DNA from: Marinirhabdus gelatinilytica
GTDB taxonomy: Bacteria; Bacteroidota; Bacteroidia; Flavobacteriales; Flavobacteriaceae
Direction of reading: 5' to 3'
NCBI RefSeq assembly: GCF_003353425.1
Contig: NZ_QRAO01000003.1
Coordinates: 111,088 to 175,087 of the forward strand
DNA length: 64,000 bases
Within the stretch, counting starts at the first letter, position 1. Each line of letters starts with the position of its first letter. This document shows, in pieces, positions 44,475 through 54,189 of this stretch. Position numbers and translations under genes: made by a program. Under the pieces are notes generated by a model. The model worked only from the letters and a program-made list of their open reading frames with translations. It had not been told where the DNA came from and did not search any database.

Positions 44475-46427
44475 TTATTTCTTCCCGTCCATTTTGTCTT
44501 TCAATTCCTGCAACTTCGAGTTGGCATCACCAAGGGTTGGTTTTGCTTCTTCGGCTTGCTTTGCGGCTTTCTTCGCTGCTTGCTTCACGATCTTAGCTTC
44601 TTCCTCTCTGTGGATCGTCATATGGGACGCAACCACTTTCTTGAATTCTTTGTTGAACTCAATGATCTGGAATTCTGCTTCTTCACCTTTGGCAACATCG
44701 GTACCGTCTTCTTTCTCTAAGTGACGCTTAGGTACAAACGCAGAGATATCCTCATTAAAGTTAATGATGGCTCCCTTGTCTACCATTTCGTCAATCTTAG
44801 CAGTGTGCTTAGTTCCTACTGCAAACTCCTCCTCGTACTTGTCCCAAGGGTTTTCTTCGGTTTGCTTGTGGCCTAGGCTCAACTTGCGTCCTTCTACGTC
44901 CAACTCGAGCACTACCACATCCAGCTTGTCACCAATGTTGGTAAACTCGCTTGGGTGCTTCACTTTCTTGGTCCAAGACAGGTCGCTAATATAAATAAGC
45001 CCGTCGATACCTTCTTCCAATTCTACGAACACACCAAAGTTGGTAAAGTTACGTACAATCCCTGTATGGCGTGAACCAACTGGGTATTTTGAAGTAATAT
45101 CGGTCCAAGGATCTGGCGTTAATTGCTTGATACCAAGGCTCATCTTACGCTCTTCTTTGTCAAGCGTCAAGATTTGTGCTTCAACCTCATCACCAACATT
45201 TACAAAGTCCTGTGCGCTACGCAAGTGTGTAGACCAAGACATTTCAGAAACGTGGATCAATCCTTCAACACCTTCGGCAACTTCAACAAAGGCACCGTAG
45301 TCTGCAATTACCACTACTTTTCCTTTTACTTTATCACCTACCTTAAGCTCGTCACCCAGTGCTTCCCAAGGGTGTGCACTCAATTGCTTCAATCCAAGTT
45401 GGATACGTGTTTTGTCCTCGTCGAAGTCCAAGATTACCACGTTCAGCTTTTGGTCTAGTTCTACGATCTCGTTCGGGTGGTTGATACGTGACCAAGAAAG
45501 GTCGGTAATATGCACCAATCCGTCAACTCCTCCAAGGTCCACAAATACTCCGTAGGAAGTGATATTCTTCACAACACCTTCGAGTACTTGACCTTTTTCA
45601 AGCTGCCCAATAATTTCTTTTTTCTGTTCTTCTATATCGGCTTCGATCAACGCTTTGTGCGAAACTACAACGTTCTTGAACTCGTGGTTTATCTTTACCA
45701 CTTTGAATTCCATTGTCTTTCCTACATAAATATCGTAATCGCGGATAGGCTTCACGTCTATCTGTGACCCAGGCAAGAAGGCCTCGATCCCAAACACATC
45801 TACGATCATACCACCTTTGGTACGGCATTTTACAAAACCGTTTACGATGGTACCTTCGTCGTGAGCCGCATTTACGCGATCCCAAGCCTTGATGGTACGT
45901 GCTTTACGGTGGCTCAGGATTAATTGTCCCGTGCTGTCCTCACGTACGTCTATTAATACTTCTACTTTGTCCCCTACCTTAAGGTCTGGGTTGTAACGGA
46001 ACTCGTTCAACGAGATAACCCCTTCACTCTTTGCGTTGATGTCTATAATAGCATCACGGTCTGTCAAGTGGATTACTTCTCCTTCTACTACCTCATCATC
46101 CAAGGTATCTACAAAGTTCTCTTCTACAAGTTTCTCGAATTCCTGTAACTGCTCGCCATCTACCGGGTCGATACCCTCTTGGTAGTTGTGCCAGTTAAAA
46201 TCTTCTAGAAATTTTGCTGGATTGGCTTGTTGTGGTGTCAACTCCTCTTTTGGAGTCTCAAGACTCTGCCCTACTTTTGCTTCGGCCATGTCTTCCATAT
46301 CCTCTGCTTTCACAGCTTCTTTTTCTCTGGTTGGTTTTTTGGCATCTTTTACTGCTACCGAATTCTCAACCTTTTTGTCGGCAGCCTTCTTTGCTGCTTC
46401 GTCTTTTGTTGTTGCTTTATCAGCCAT
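44475..46427 (-). CDS. rpsA: 30S ribosomal protein S1
   Basis: A 650-residue S1 protein that helps mRNA bind the ribosome. It has a long N-terminal Lys/Ala/Glu-rich extension (about 1-95), six S1 RNA-binding repeats (for example VVEGEVIHLTDRDAIID, LEGVVKNITSYGVFVDLGGVDGLVHITD and the similar later units near residues 280, 365 and 450), and a Lys/Ala-rich C-terminal tail. The N-terminal extension is longer than in E. coli S1. It has a leader of about 155 bases and its own promoter. Confidence 0.97.
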   Translation of the reverse strand: MADKATTKDEAAKKAADKKVENSVAVKDAKKPTREKEAVKAEDMEDMAEAKVGQSLETPKEELTPQQANPAKFLEDFNWHNYQEGIDPVDGEQLQEFEKLVEENFVDTLDDEVVEGEVIHLTDRDAIIDINAKSEGVISLNEFRYNPDLKVGDKVEVLIDVREDSTGQLILSHRKARTIKAWDRVNAAHDEGTIVNGFVKCRTKGGMIVDVFGIEAFLPGSQIDVKPIRDYDIYVGKTMEFKVVKINHEFKNVVVSHKALIEADIEEQKKEIIGQLEKGQVLEGVVKNITSYGVFVDLGGVDGLVHITDLSWSRINHPNEIVELDQKLNVVILDFDEDKTRIQLGLKQLSAHPWEALGDELKVGDKVKGKVVVIADYGAFVEVAEGVEGLIHVSEMSWSTHLRSAQDFVNVGDEVEAQILTLDKEERKMSLGIKQLTPDPWTDITSKYPVGSRHTGIVRNFTNFGVFVELEEGIDGLIYISDLSWTKKVKHPSEFTNIGDKLDVVVLELDVEGRKLSLGHKQTEENPWDKYEEEFAVGTKHTAKIDEMVDKGAIINFNEDISAFVPKRHLEKEDGTDVAKGEEAEFQIIEFNKEFKKVVASHMTIHREEEAKIVKQAAKKAAKQAEEAKPTLGDANSKLQELKDKMDGKK

Positions 46428-46588
46428 TTGTTGTTTGCTCCTAGACTGTCCAGTATTTTTTTAAACTGAACTAGTTTCGGTTTTGTATTCTGTGCTATTG
46501 CAAGTAGTTAGTGCGACGATCCCACAGAAGGGTTTAGTTATTGTTTATAAATTTCCTTTTCCACTTGCTTCTGTCGCTAAAAGGGGTG

Positions 46589-46618
46589 CAAAAATAGTGT
46601 TTTTGTTTTGAAAATCAA
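46589..46618 (-). promoter_or_regulatory. Promoter for rpsA
   Basis: On the minus strand TTTG ending at plus 46616-46618 and TATTTTTG at plus 46589-46596 are separated by exactly 19 bases, a close fit to the Bacteroidetes consensus. It predicts a transcript starting near 46582 with a leader of about 155 bases. Confidence 0.75.
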
Positions 46619-46620
46619 AG

Positions 46621-46701
46621 GGTTCTCGATAGGATTTTATGGTGACTGGGAAAAGTTAAGCCATTGCGATTAGGGCACACTATAAAATCACACGAACTGA
46701 C
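46621..46701 (-). repeat. Decayed arm of the intergenic repeat family
   Basis: GGTTCTCGATAGG (46621-46633) and AAAATCACACGAACTGAC (46684-46701) match the right arm of the repeat at 47703-47783 (GGTTCTCGATACAA and AAAATCACTCGAACTGACGG) with several changes and a length change between them. Confidence 0.65.
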
Positions 46702-46851
46702 TTAGGATTGTTACGCAGAAGTTACCTCTTGAAACAATGGTTGCGAGCGAATACTAACAGTATAAAAATAATGCTAACAGAAACCCTAAACTTTCCCTAA
46801 AGGTCTTAAGACTTTCAACAGTGTTTGTTAACTTTATATAAAACAAAGATC

Positions 46852-47544
46852 ATGAAATTTATAACTACCTTAGCACTAGCCGTCCTTGTCATGAACACCT
46901 GTGGAGAAGCAAAAGACGATCCTAAAGCCGTTACCTATTTTGTAAATAGCGCCAAGGTTCCCTGCGAAGGCGTAGGGAAAATGCAATGCCTACAGATACA
47001 AAAAGGTGAGATGATGTCCGAAGGCAACTGGAGCAATTTTTATGGAAACATCGAGGGGTTTGACTACCAACAGGGATTTATCTATAAAATTTCGGTCACT
47101 GAAGGAAAATTAGACCCTGCAACAGTCCCTGCTGATGCCTCTTCAATTAAATACACATTGGTACAGGTACTGGAAAAAGAAACGGACCCAATCTTTAGGC
47201 TGCACGATATTTGGGCGTTACGAGCTATCAAAGGAGAAGATATTGCTACGAAAGGAACCCAAAGACCAAACAAACAACCCATGTTGGAGATTTTTGTGGC
47301 CGATAAACGCATTGGTGGTAACGATGGCTGCAACACCCTTTTTGGAACTATTGAAACGTTGGGCGGAAACCAACTGACGTTCTCAAGACTGGGCAGCACC
47401 AAAATGATGTGTCCCAATATGACAGTGCCCAATACCTTTACCGAAGCACTGGCCAATACAAGCAGCTATAAAGTTGAAAATTTGCGTCTCTTCTTGTATA
47501 ATACTGAAGGAGAAGAAATATTAAGATTTGTGAAGGTGGATTAA
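46852..47544 (+). CDS. DUF4377/META domain lipoprotein
   Basis: A 230-residue lipoprotein. The signal MKFITTLALAVLVMNTCGEA ends at the acylated Cys17. Residues about 25-105 match DUF4377 (VNSAKVPCEGVGKMQCLQI, then IEGFDYQQGFIYKISV). Residues about 140-230 form a META/HslJ domain (GNDGCNTLFGTIE, then MMCPNMTVP with its Cys). META domains are tied in some bacteria to heat-shock or envelope stress but have no fixed enzymatic role. ATG 46852 was chosen; an upstream in-frame codon would add residues lacking the signal pattern. Confidence 0.85.
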   Translation: MKFITTLALAVLVMNTCGEAKDDPKAVTYFVNSAKVPCEGVGKMQCLQIQKGEMMSEGNWSNFYGNIEGFDYQQGFIYKISVTEGKLDPATVPADASSIKYTLVQVLEKETDPIFRLHDIWALRAIKGEDIATKGTQRPNKQPMLEIFVADKRIGGNDGCNTLFGTIETLGGNQLTFSRLGSTKMMCPNMTVPNTFTEALANTSSYKVENLRLFLYNTEGEEILRFVKVD

Positions 47545-47622
47545 AGAAATACGAATGACGAGGTACGAATGACGAGATAGAAATTGTTTAAGTATTTTAA
47601 ACGTTTATACTAGGTTATCCTT

Positions 47623-47855
47623 CGTCACCTCAAGTGGGTTATGGAAAAGCGATAGCGTTCCAGAATTTGTATCGAGAGGCTTTTGAGATAACGATTGTGA
47701 TCGGTTCTCGATACAATTTTGTTGAAATTCATAGTTTCAAACTCCGATGTACATCCCTGCAACAAAATCACTCGAACTGACGGTTTTTCAAGATTATCGT
47801 GACCTCGAGTGGGTTTTGAAAAGGCGATAGCGTTTCAAAAGCTGTATCGAGAGGC
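47623..47855. repeat. Intergenic repeat arms, three copies
   Basis: Two 58-base copies of a left arm (47623-47680 and 47798-47855; CGTCACCTCAAGTGGGTT and CGTGACCTCGAGTGGGTT, each ending TGTATCGAGAGGC) lie in direct orientation on either side of one right arm (47703-47783) beginning GGTTCTCGATACAATTTTG and ending ATCACTCGAACTGACGG. The right arm matches the complement of the left arm of copy A near 42209. Confidence 0.85.
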
Positions 47856-47917
47856 AAGACTCGGGTATGTGAAGGTATTGAAAATGTTAACTCCAAACTT
47901 CTAAATCTATAAACCCC

Positions 47918-48216
47918 TCAACTATTTTTTTCAATAGTGTTAAATTGGATAAAAGCCCACATTGCAAATATGCCAAAAAGCAATACCAATACCGTCTCTG
48001 AAATTTTATCGAATCTATTTAATGGCAACCTTAATAGAAGTACATATCCTCCATACGCTATCGCAGTACTTATAATTCCGGCAATATAAAAATAGCGCTT
48101 GAAAAAACACCGAGCAAAGAACCTATTAGAAAAGCTATAATAAATACACTATAAGCTTTGATAAGAAGACGTATTCTTCTTAAATCGGTAGCAACTATTT
48201 CAGTCTTTTGTGCTAT
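47918..48216 (-). pseudogene. Frameshifted remnant of a small membrane protein
   Basis: On the minus strand two frames each code for hydrophobic protein. The first (from 48216) reads AQKTEIVATDLRRIR and then LIKAYSVFIIAFLIGSLLG, ending at a stop near 48072. The second frame then continues with ISTAIAYGGYVLLLRLPLNR and LVLLFGIFAMWAF to a stop at 47918-47920. Together they form a likely three-span membrane protein with one frameshift. The first frame has no start codon because TAA precedes it. I do not recognise the family. Confidence 0.65.
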
Positions 48217-48250
48217 TTAAAAACCTAACAACTACACTTTAAGGCAAAAA

Positions 48251-48943
48251 CTAAACCCTCCCTGCAATCCTGTCCTTCGCCAATTGAAGGATAGTGTGGA
48301 ACTGGTCCTCAAGGTTCATTTCGCTATTGTCTATCTCTATGGCGTCTTTTGCCTTTCGCAGTGGGGAGTCTTTGCGGGTACTGTCAATATGGTCGCGCTC
48401 CAATACATTCTCTAGCACTTCCTGATAGGTAACGGTATCGCCACGTTCTAAAAGTTCGTTGTACCGGCGCTGGGCGCGCTGTTCGGCACTGGCGGTCATA
48501 AAAATTTTCAGTTCAGCATTGGGGAAGACTACTGTCCCAATGTCACGGCCGTCCATGACCACGCCTTTACCCTCTCCCATTTGCTGTTGCTGCTCTACGA
48601 GCTTTCGGCGTACTTCACTAATGGTAGCGACGGGGCTCACATATTCGGAAACGTTTAGATGGCGGATGTCTTTTTCAACATTTTCACCGTTCAAGTGAAT
48701 TTCGGCTTTTGCACCTCCTTCTCTTTTGAATTGCAAATTGATTTGTGGCAATGCAGCAATTAGTTTTGGGGTGTCTACTTTTCCTTCAGCAATCATTTTA
48801 GTACGCATTGCATAAAGGGTCACGGCCCTGTACATAGCACCGGTATCTACATACACATACTCCAGCCAATCTGCCAACTGCTTGGCAACGGTACTTTTTC
48901 CGGTAGAAGAATAGCCGTCTATGGCAATAGTAATTTTGTGCAT
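48251..48943 (-). CDS. cmk: Cytidylate kinase
   Basis: A 230-residue P-loop kinase that phosphorylates CMP and dCMP. Walker A is GYSSTGKSTVAKQL near residues 9-22, with YVDTGAMYRAVTLYA and the CMP-binding GRDIGTVVFPNAELK near 135. The length is typical. Its ATG overlaps the porQ stop by one base (TAATG), so it is translated from the same transcript as porQ. Confidence 0.95.
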   Translation of the reverse strand: MHKITIAIDGYSSTGKSTVAKQLADWLEYVYVDTGAMYRAVTLYAMRTKMIAEGKVDTPKLIAALPQINLQFKREGGAKAEIHLNGENVEKDIRHLNVSEYVSPVATISEVRRKLVEQQQQMGEGKGVVMDGRDIGTVVFPNAELKIFMTASAEQRAQRRYNELLERGDTVTYQEVLENVLERDHIDSTRKDSPLRKAKDAIEIDNSEMNLEDQFHTILQLAKDRIAGRV

Positions 48944-49962
48944 TATTGCAGGTTTATATTTAGTCCAAAGGTACTGGTAGTGGCGGCGCTGTTAAATCGA
49001 GAATAGGCGTAGCTTAAACGGAGTTTGTTCAGTTTTATGGAAAAACCTCCCGTAAGCCCTGCAAAAGAGCGCTGGTCTATAATTCGCAGTTCCTCTGCCC
49101 TGCGCACGTTGTAGCCCAATCTTAGATTAAAGCCGCTCTCGGGAAAAATCTCGATACCAAAAATCATATGGCGAAAAGCATTGTCCAAAAACCCAATATT
49201 CTCGGTAGTAACCGTACCCTCCAGGTCTATCTCGTCACGGTTGGGGTTGGCAAAGGCAACATCCCATTTTTGCATATTCTCCAAGGTGAAGTGCCAGCGT
49301 ATGGGAATGTTTTGCAAGGTTTGTGATATCCCGAAGATAAGTTCAAAAGGCAATCTTTCCTGGGTGTTCTCGTACGGTTTAAGCTGTGCACCAAGGTTCC
49401 TGGCTACTCCGGTGATGTGCAGGTCCCAATCTTCGTATACGTACATGACCCCAATATCCAGCGCAACTCCAAAAGAAGTGTATTGCTCTAGTTTTGAAGA
49501 AATAAATTTTACGTTTCCGCCCACGTGAAAATCTGTAAAAGCAATATTACGGGCATGACCAAAGCTCAAGGCCAACTCACCACCACTGAACTCATCGGTA
49601 GGGTTTCCATTTTCATCGTACCCGTCAAAACTTCCGTAGTTGATGTAGGTAACCCCTGTATGCAACACTTGTGTACGCCTGTCCCACAAATAGGCATAGG
49701 TTGCGGTACCGTAGTTTACATCGCCTATATAGTTTGCATAGTTGAGCGACAGTTGGTTATCCATCGCAGGATTAATGGCAGCTGGGTTGAACATCCCCTG
49801 CGTGGGGTCGTAATCGTAATTTGTCACATTCTTACCCCCCAGGGCTGCTTGGCGTGTTGAAGTAACCAGGTTCAGGAATTGATACGTGGCACGTCCTCCT
49901 ACTTGTGCAACGGCCGAAACCGCTGTTAATAGGGTAAGTAGCAATACTATTCTTTTTTGCAT
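48943..49962 (-). CDS. porQ: Type IX secretion system protein PorQ
   Basis: A 339-residue outer-membrane beta-barrel with signal peptide MQKRIVLLLTLLTAVSAVAQ. It begins VGGRATYQFLNLVTSTRQAALGG, the PorQ hallmark, and includes the strand pattern NPAAINPAMDNQLSLNYANY. PorQ, with PorU, PorV and PorZ, takes part in the sortase-like attachment complex of the T9SS. It is the upstream partner of cmk in one operon. The type IX sorting-tail proteins in this window (11883, 20316, 42385 and 50179) are likely clients of that system. Confidence 0.92.
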   Translation of the reverse strand: MQKRIVLLLTLLTAVSAVAQVGGRATYQFLNLVTSTRQAALGGKNVTNYDYDPTQGMFNPAAINPAMDNQLSLNYANYIGDVNYGTATYAYLWDRRTQVLHTGVTYINYGSFDGYDENGNPTDEFSGGELALSFGHARNIAFTDFHVGGNVKFISSKLEQYTSFGVALDIGVMYVYEDWDLHITGVARNLGAQLKPYENTQERLPFELIFGISQTLQNIPIRWHFTLENMQKWDVAFANPNRDEIDLEGTVTTENIGFLDNAFRHMIFGIEIFPESGFNLRLGYNVRRAEELRIIDQRSFAGLTGGFSIKLNKLRLSYAYSRFNSAATTSTFGLNINLQ

Positions 49963-50178
49963 GGACGTGGAGTTGTGTTTCCTACACTTTTTAACGACTG
50001 CAATATTAATTTATTTTTATGGGAGAGCGAAATGATTGAACTTTAAAATAGTGTTGCCTTGGGTTATAATCTAAGGGATTGCTTAAAATTCATTATTTGT
50101 GAAGTACAACTGTTTGCAAGGGTTTGCTATAATCAATGGAAGAAATAGTACATTTATACTGAAGTTAAAACTACCATT

Positions 50179-50931
50179 ATGAAAATTTTATTCTTTTTCC
50201 TAGCATTTACAGGGCTTTTGAATGCGCAACAAATAGATCCCGCTTTTTTTGAACAAACTTGGTACCTGTATGAAATTTTTGATAGTGATACCGGTGAGAC
50301 TTTTATTGTTGAAGGCTACCAGCCCTATAATGGCAATCCAAGTATTGCACAAATCCAACCACGAATCTTTATTGGTGAAAATCTTGAGTTTAGCGGATTT
50401 GGAATTTGCAACACTATCTCTGGAACGCTAGAACAGGATGCCCTAACAGGAGATTTAAGAGCTGTTTCGAGCACAAGCTCAAGCAATTCCTGTGGTTTTT
50501 TTGAGGATATGGACGAGCCTTATATTTTTGGACCATTTGCTATAATCCCAACAGACCCCAATCTATATACCATAGTGCAGCCTACAGTAACAGACAATGG
50601 GGACGGAACTAAAAGCATGAAATTTGGCACACAACCATTTGTTGAATATAGATATAGGAATACTCCAATATTGAATAACGATACGTTTACGAAAGAGCGT
50701 GTAAATGTATATCCCAATCCTGCACAAGAGAAAATTTACATAGCTGAAAACAATACGGTTGTAACTGCTTTACAACTAAGCACAGTAACAGGAACAATCA
50801 TCACACATAAAGAACTGACTTCACTTTCAGCGGAAAATGAAGTCGATATTTCTTCTTTAGACCATGGTTTATACCTTTTAACGCTTTTCAGCGGAAAGCA
50901 AACGCAAACATTCAAAATTGTTAAAAATTAA
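50179..50931 (+). CDS. Secreted protein with type IX sorting domain
   Basis: A 250-residue protein with signal peptide MKILFFFLAFTGLLNAQQ. Residues about 20-165 form a beta-rich domain (LYEIFDSDTGETFIVEG, GFGICNTISGTLEQDALTG, CGFFEDMDEPY) that I do not recognise. The C-terminal sorting domain begins VNVYPNPAQEKIYIAENN and ends with the usual hydrophobic tail. It is monocistronic and probably exported by the T9SS. Confidence 0.8.
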   Translation: MKILFFFLAFTGLLNAQQIDPAFFEQTWYLYEIFDSDTGETFIVEGYQPYNGNPSIAQIQPRIFIGENLEFSGFGICNTISGTLEQDALTGDLRAVSSTSSSNSCGFFEDMDEPYIFGPFAIIPTDPNLYTIVQPTVTDNGDGTKSMKFGTQPFVEYRYRNTPILNNDTFTKERVNVYPNPAQEKIYIAENNTVVTALQLSTVTGTIITHKELTSLSAENEVDISSLDHGLYLLTLFSGKQTQTFKIVKN

Positions 50932-50944
50932 AACAGCCGTAACG

Positions 50945-53395
50945 CTAAAGCTGCTTCGCATTTTTTACCTTTTGTTTTGTCAGGGCAAGATCCAGCACAT
51001 CGCTCATTTCCTTAACGTAGTGAAACGTTAAACCCTTTAGGTATTCTGGCTTTATCTCATCTATATCACGTTTGTTGTCCTCACAGAGCAAGATCTCCTT
51101 GATCTTTGCACGCTTGGCCGCAAGTATCTTCTCTTTAATACCACCAACAGGCAATACCTTTCCACGAAGGGTTATCTCACCGGTCATGGCAATGCTCTTT
51201 TTAACCTTTCGCTGGGTGAACAAAGAGACCAAAGACGTTAACATAGTAATTCCTGCACTTGGGCCATCTTTTGGTGTAGCACCTTCGGGAACGTGGATAT
51301 GGATGTTGTATTTTTCAAAGATGTCGGGAGAAAGCCCTAGCTGATCGGCATTGGACTTAATATATTCCAGAGCGATCGTAGCACTCTCTTTCATTACCTT
51401 ACCAAGGTTTCCGGTCATGTTGAGCTGCCCTTTCCCTTTTGAGAGGGTAGATTCAATAAAGAGTATGTCACCTCCTACTCGGGTCCACGCCAATCCTGTC
51501 ACGACACCTGCAACATCGTTGTTTTCATATTTGTTTCGTTCCAGCTTTGGTGCTCCCAGGGCTTCCACGATGACCTCGTTGGTTACTTTTTTGGTGTACT
51601 CCTCCTCCATCGCTATTTTCATAGCTGCATGGCGCACCATTTTAGCAATTTGCTTTTCCAGACCACGCACACCGCTCTCACGGGTGTAGCCTTCGACGAT
51701 TTTTTCTAATTGTGGCTTGGCTATCTGCAGGTCTTTTTTAGAGAGACCGTGCTCTTTCAATTGTTTTGGGAGCAGGTGCTTTTTGGCAATCTCTACCTTC
51801 TCTTCGATTGTATACCCTGTAACATTTATAATTTCCATCCTATCCCGCAAGGCTGGCTGGATAGTACTCAAGCTATTTGAGGTTGCGATGAACATGACTT
51901 TGGACAAATCATAGCCCAATTCCAAAAAGTTATCGTAAAACTCGCTGTTCTGCTCTGGATCCAATACTTCCAGCATAGCCGAAGATGGATCGCCCTGGCT
52001 CCCAACAGATAGCTTGTCAATTTCATCCAGTACAAACACAGGATTGCTTGTTCCCGCTTTTTTCAAGCTTTTTATAATTCGTCCTGGCATAGCACCAATG
52101 TAGGTTTTACGGTGACCTCGTATCTCCGCCTCGTCGCGCAACCCACCAAGGGACATTCGCACATATTCCCTGCCTAATGCCTCTGCGATGGATTTTCCCA
52201 AAGAGGTTTTACCAACACCCGGAGGTCCGTATAGGCACAGTATGGGCGACTTCATATCGTTTCTCAGTTTTAGGACTGCTAAATATTCAATAATTCGTTT
52301 TTTTACATCGTCCAGCCCATAATGGTCACGATCTAGTATCTTTTTAGCTCTCTTTAGGTCGAATTTATCTTTACTGAACTCTTCCCAAGGTAGATCCAAC
52401 ATCAGGTCCAAGTAATTCTTCTGTATGCTGAACTCCGCTACCTGCGGGTTCATTCGCTGCAACTTGGTTAGCTCTTTATCAAAATGTTTTTGGATGTTCT
52501 TTTTCCACTTTTTGGATTTAGAACGGGAGCGCATTTCCTCGATCTCGGCCTCATTGCTATTGCCCCCCAATTCTTGCTGGATGGTCTTCATTTGCTGTTG
52601 GAGGAAATATTCCCGCTGTTGCTTGCTTATATCGCTCTCTACCTTGGATTGTATATCGTTACGCAAGGAAAGTTTTTGCAACTCCACATTCATATAGCGC
52701 AAGGTTTCCATGGCACGGTCCTTCAAATCGTTTATTTCAAGTAATTTCTGTTTTTCTTCTACTGAAATATTAAGGTTTGAAGAAACAAAGTTTATCAAGA
52801 AAGAAGAACTTTCAATATTCTTTATGGCAAAAGCAGCTTCCGAAGGAATATTGGGGCTGTCTTTAATAATAGTGAGTGCCAACTCCTTAATGGAGCTTAT
52901 TATCTCCTTAAACTCTTCATTTTCCTTAGCGGGACGGGCTTCGGCCACTTCACGGATGGTTGCTGTCATGTAAGGATCTGTAGTCATCACCTCAGCAACC
53001 TCAAAACGTTTTTTACCCTGTATGATCACGGTAGTGTTTCCGTCGGGCATTTTTAGTACACGTAATATCTGCGCTACGGTACCCACGGTGTTTATGTCAC
53101 TCAAGTCCGGGTCTTCCTTGGCTTCTTCCTTTTGTGAAACTACCCCAATTACCTTCCCGTTCTTGTTGGTCTCATTAATTAATTTGATGGATTTATCACG
53201 TCCCGCTGTAATGGGTATTACCACACCAGGAAATAGGACGGTGTTCCGCAAGGGTAAAATGGGCAGTGTTGTGGGCAGTTCTTCACGATTCATGGCATCT
53301 TCATCTTCGGTGGTCATGAGGGGTATCAACTCTGCTTCGTCCTGTAAATCCTGAAGTGACAACTTGTCCAAGGGTATTAATTTAGATTTGGTCAT
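50945..53395 (-). CDS. lon: Lon protease
   Basis: An 816-residue ATP-dependent serine protease that degrades misfolded and regulatory proteins. It has the N-terminal Lon substrate-binding domain (about 40-240) with [19 protein letters not shown], the AAA+ domain with Walker [14 protein letters not shown] near residue 395 and Walker [13 protein letters not shown], and the protease domain with the catalytic Ser in [11 protein letters not shown] and Lys in [13 protein letters not shown]. The length matches the LonA type. Both flanks are divergent or convergent single genes. Confidence 0.96.
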   Translation of the reverse strand: MTKSKLIPLDKLSLQDLQDEAELIPLMTTEDEDAMNREELPTTLPILPLRNTVLFPGVVIPITAGRDKSIKLINETNKNGKVIGVVSQKEEAKEDPDLSDINTVGTVAQILRVLKMPDGNTTVIIQGKKRFEVAEVMTTDPYMTATIREVAEARPAKENEEFKEIISSIKELALTIIKDSPNIPSEAAFAIKNIESSSFLINFVSSNLNISVEEKQKLLEINDLKDRAMETLRYMNVELQKLSLRNDIQSKVESDISKQQREYFLQQQMKTIQQELGGNSNEAEIEEMRSRSKSKKWKKNIQKHFDKELTKLQRMNPQVAEFSIQKNYLDLMLDLPWEEFSKDKFDLKRAKKILDRDHYGLDDVKKRIIEYLAVLKLRNDMKSPILCLYGPPGVGKTSLGKSIAEALGREYVRMSLGGLRDEAEIRGHRKTYIGAMPGRIIKSLKKAGTSNPVFVLDEIDKLSVGSQGDPSSAMLEVLDPEQNSEFYDNFLELGYDLSKVMFIATSNSLSTIQPALRDRMEIINVTGYTIEEKVEIAKKHLLPKQLKEHGLSKKDLQIAKPQLEKIVEGYTRESGVRGLEKQIAKMVRHAAMKIAMEEEYTKKVTNEVIVEALGAPKLERNKYENNDVAGVVTGLAWTRVGGDILFIESTLSKGKGQLNMTGNLGKVMKESATIALEYIKSNADQLGLSPDIFEKYNIHIHVPEGATPKDGPSAGITMLTSLVSLFTQRKVKKSIAMTGEITLRGKVLPVGGIKEKILAAKRAKIKEILLCEDNKRDIDEIKPEYLKGLTFHYVKEMSDVLDLALTKQKVKNAKQL

Positions 53396-53613
53396 ATTTT
53401 TATTTAAGACATTCTGTCACGGTTAAAATACCGCTTCAGTATGTGTTATTGTATCGTTTATGTGCTGTAAACACTGGAATTAAGAGTGTTATAACAGCTA
53501 TAGATGTGTATTCCCCCATACCATTTCAATAGTTATGCCATGTAGAAAAAAAATCTTCAAAAGTGTAACAATGCGCAAGCTGTCCTATCTTTACTATAAA
53601 TCCTGAAAGATTT

Positions 53614-54177
53614 TTGGCACTAACCCACCAAGACATATCAACCGTACTCTCTCTTTGTAAAAAAGGGAACCAGCTTGCGCAACTGGAAGTGTACAATCGC
53701 TATCACAAAGCAATGTACAATGTGGCTATGCGAATAGTGAAGGACACTGCCCTAGCCGAAGATTGTATGCAAGAAGGGTTTATAGCAGCTTTTGAAAAAC
53801 TGGAAACCTTTAAGGGAAACGCAACATTTGGCTCTTGGTTAAAACGTATCGTGGTAAACAGAAGCATCGCGGCTTACCATAAAAGCAAAAAGTTTGTCCC
53901 GCTACCTGAGTTCAATGAAATAGAACATGAAGTAGAAACACAGACCAACGGAGAGGAATATTCAAATTTGAAGGTGTTACAAATACTGGAATGTATGGAA
54001 GGCATACACTCAAAATACAGGCAAATATTGAACCTCCATTATATTGAAGGTTACGACTATGAAGAGATTTGTGGGATACTGAACATAAGTAACGCCAATT
54101 GCCGAACGCTTATATCCCGAGCCAAAGAAAGCTTGCGGAAAAAGCTGAAAATGATCCAAAAATTGGAGCACAACTGA
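53614..54177 (+). CDS. ECF-type sigma factor
   Basis: A 187-residue sigma-70 family regulator. It has region 2 with YNRYHKAMYNVAMRIVKD and DCMQEGFIAAFEKLETFKG, and region 4 with YRQILNLHYIEGYDYEEICGIL and ANCRTLISRAKESLRKKL. It directs RNA polymerase to special promoters. The start is TTG 53614; upstream in frame there is no better codon. It heads an operon with a membrane protein that may be its antisigma factor and two surface proteins. Confidence 0.88.
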   Translation: MALTHQDISTVLSLCKKGNQLAQLEVYNRYHKAMYNVAMRIVKDTALAEDCMQEGFIAAFEKLETFKGNATFGSWLKRIVVNRSIAAYHKSKKFVPLPEFNEIEHEVETQTNGEEYSNLKVLQILECMEGIHSKYRQILNLHYIEGYDYEEICGILNISNANCRTLISRAKESLRKKLKMIQKLEHN

Positions 54178-54189
54178 AAAGAAAAAATA

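Larger units (their letters stand above)
46428..46851. other. 424-base intergenic region between rpsA and the META-domain gene
   Basis: It contains the rpsA leader (about 46428-46583 on the minus strand), the rpsA promoter (46589-46618) and a decayed intergenic-repeat arm (46621-46701). The remaining roughly 150 bases precede the divergent lipoprotein gene at 46852. No RNA gene or credible ORF was seen. Confidence 0.7.
47545..48250. other. 706-base intergenic region
   Basis: The left part (47623-47855) holds three arms of an intergenic repeat family in the order left-right-left, and the right part (47918-48216) holds a broken membrane-protein gene on the minus strand, described separately. 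Nothing else with a credible coding or RNA signal was seen. Confidence 0.7.
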
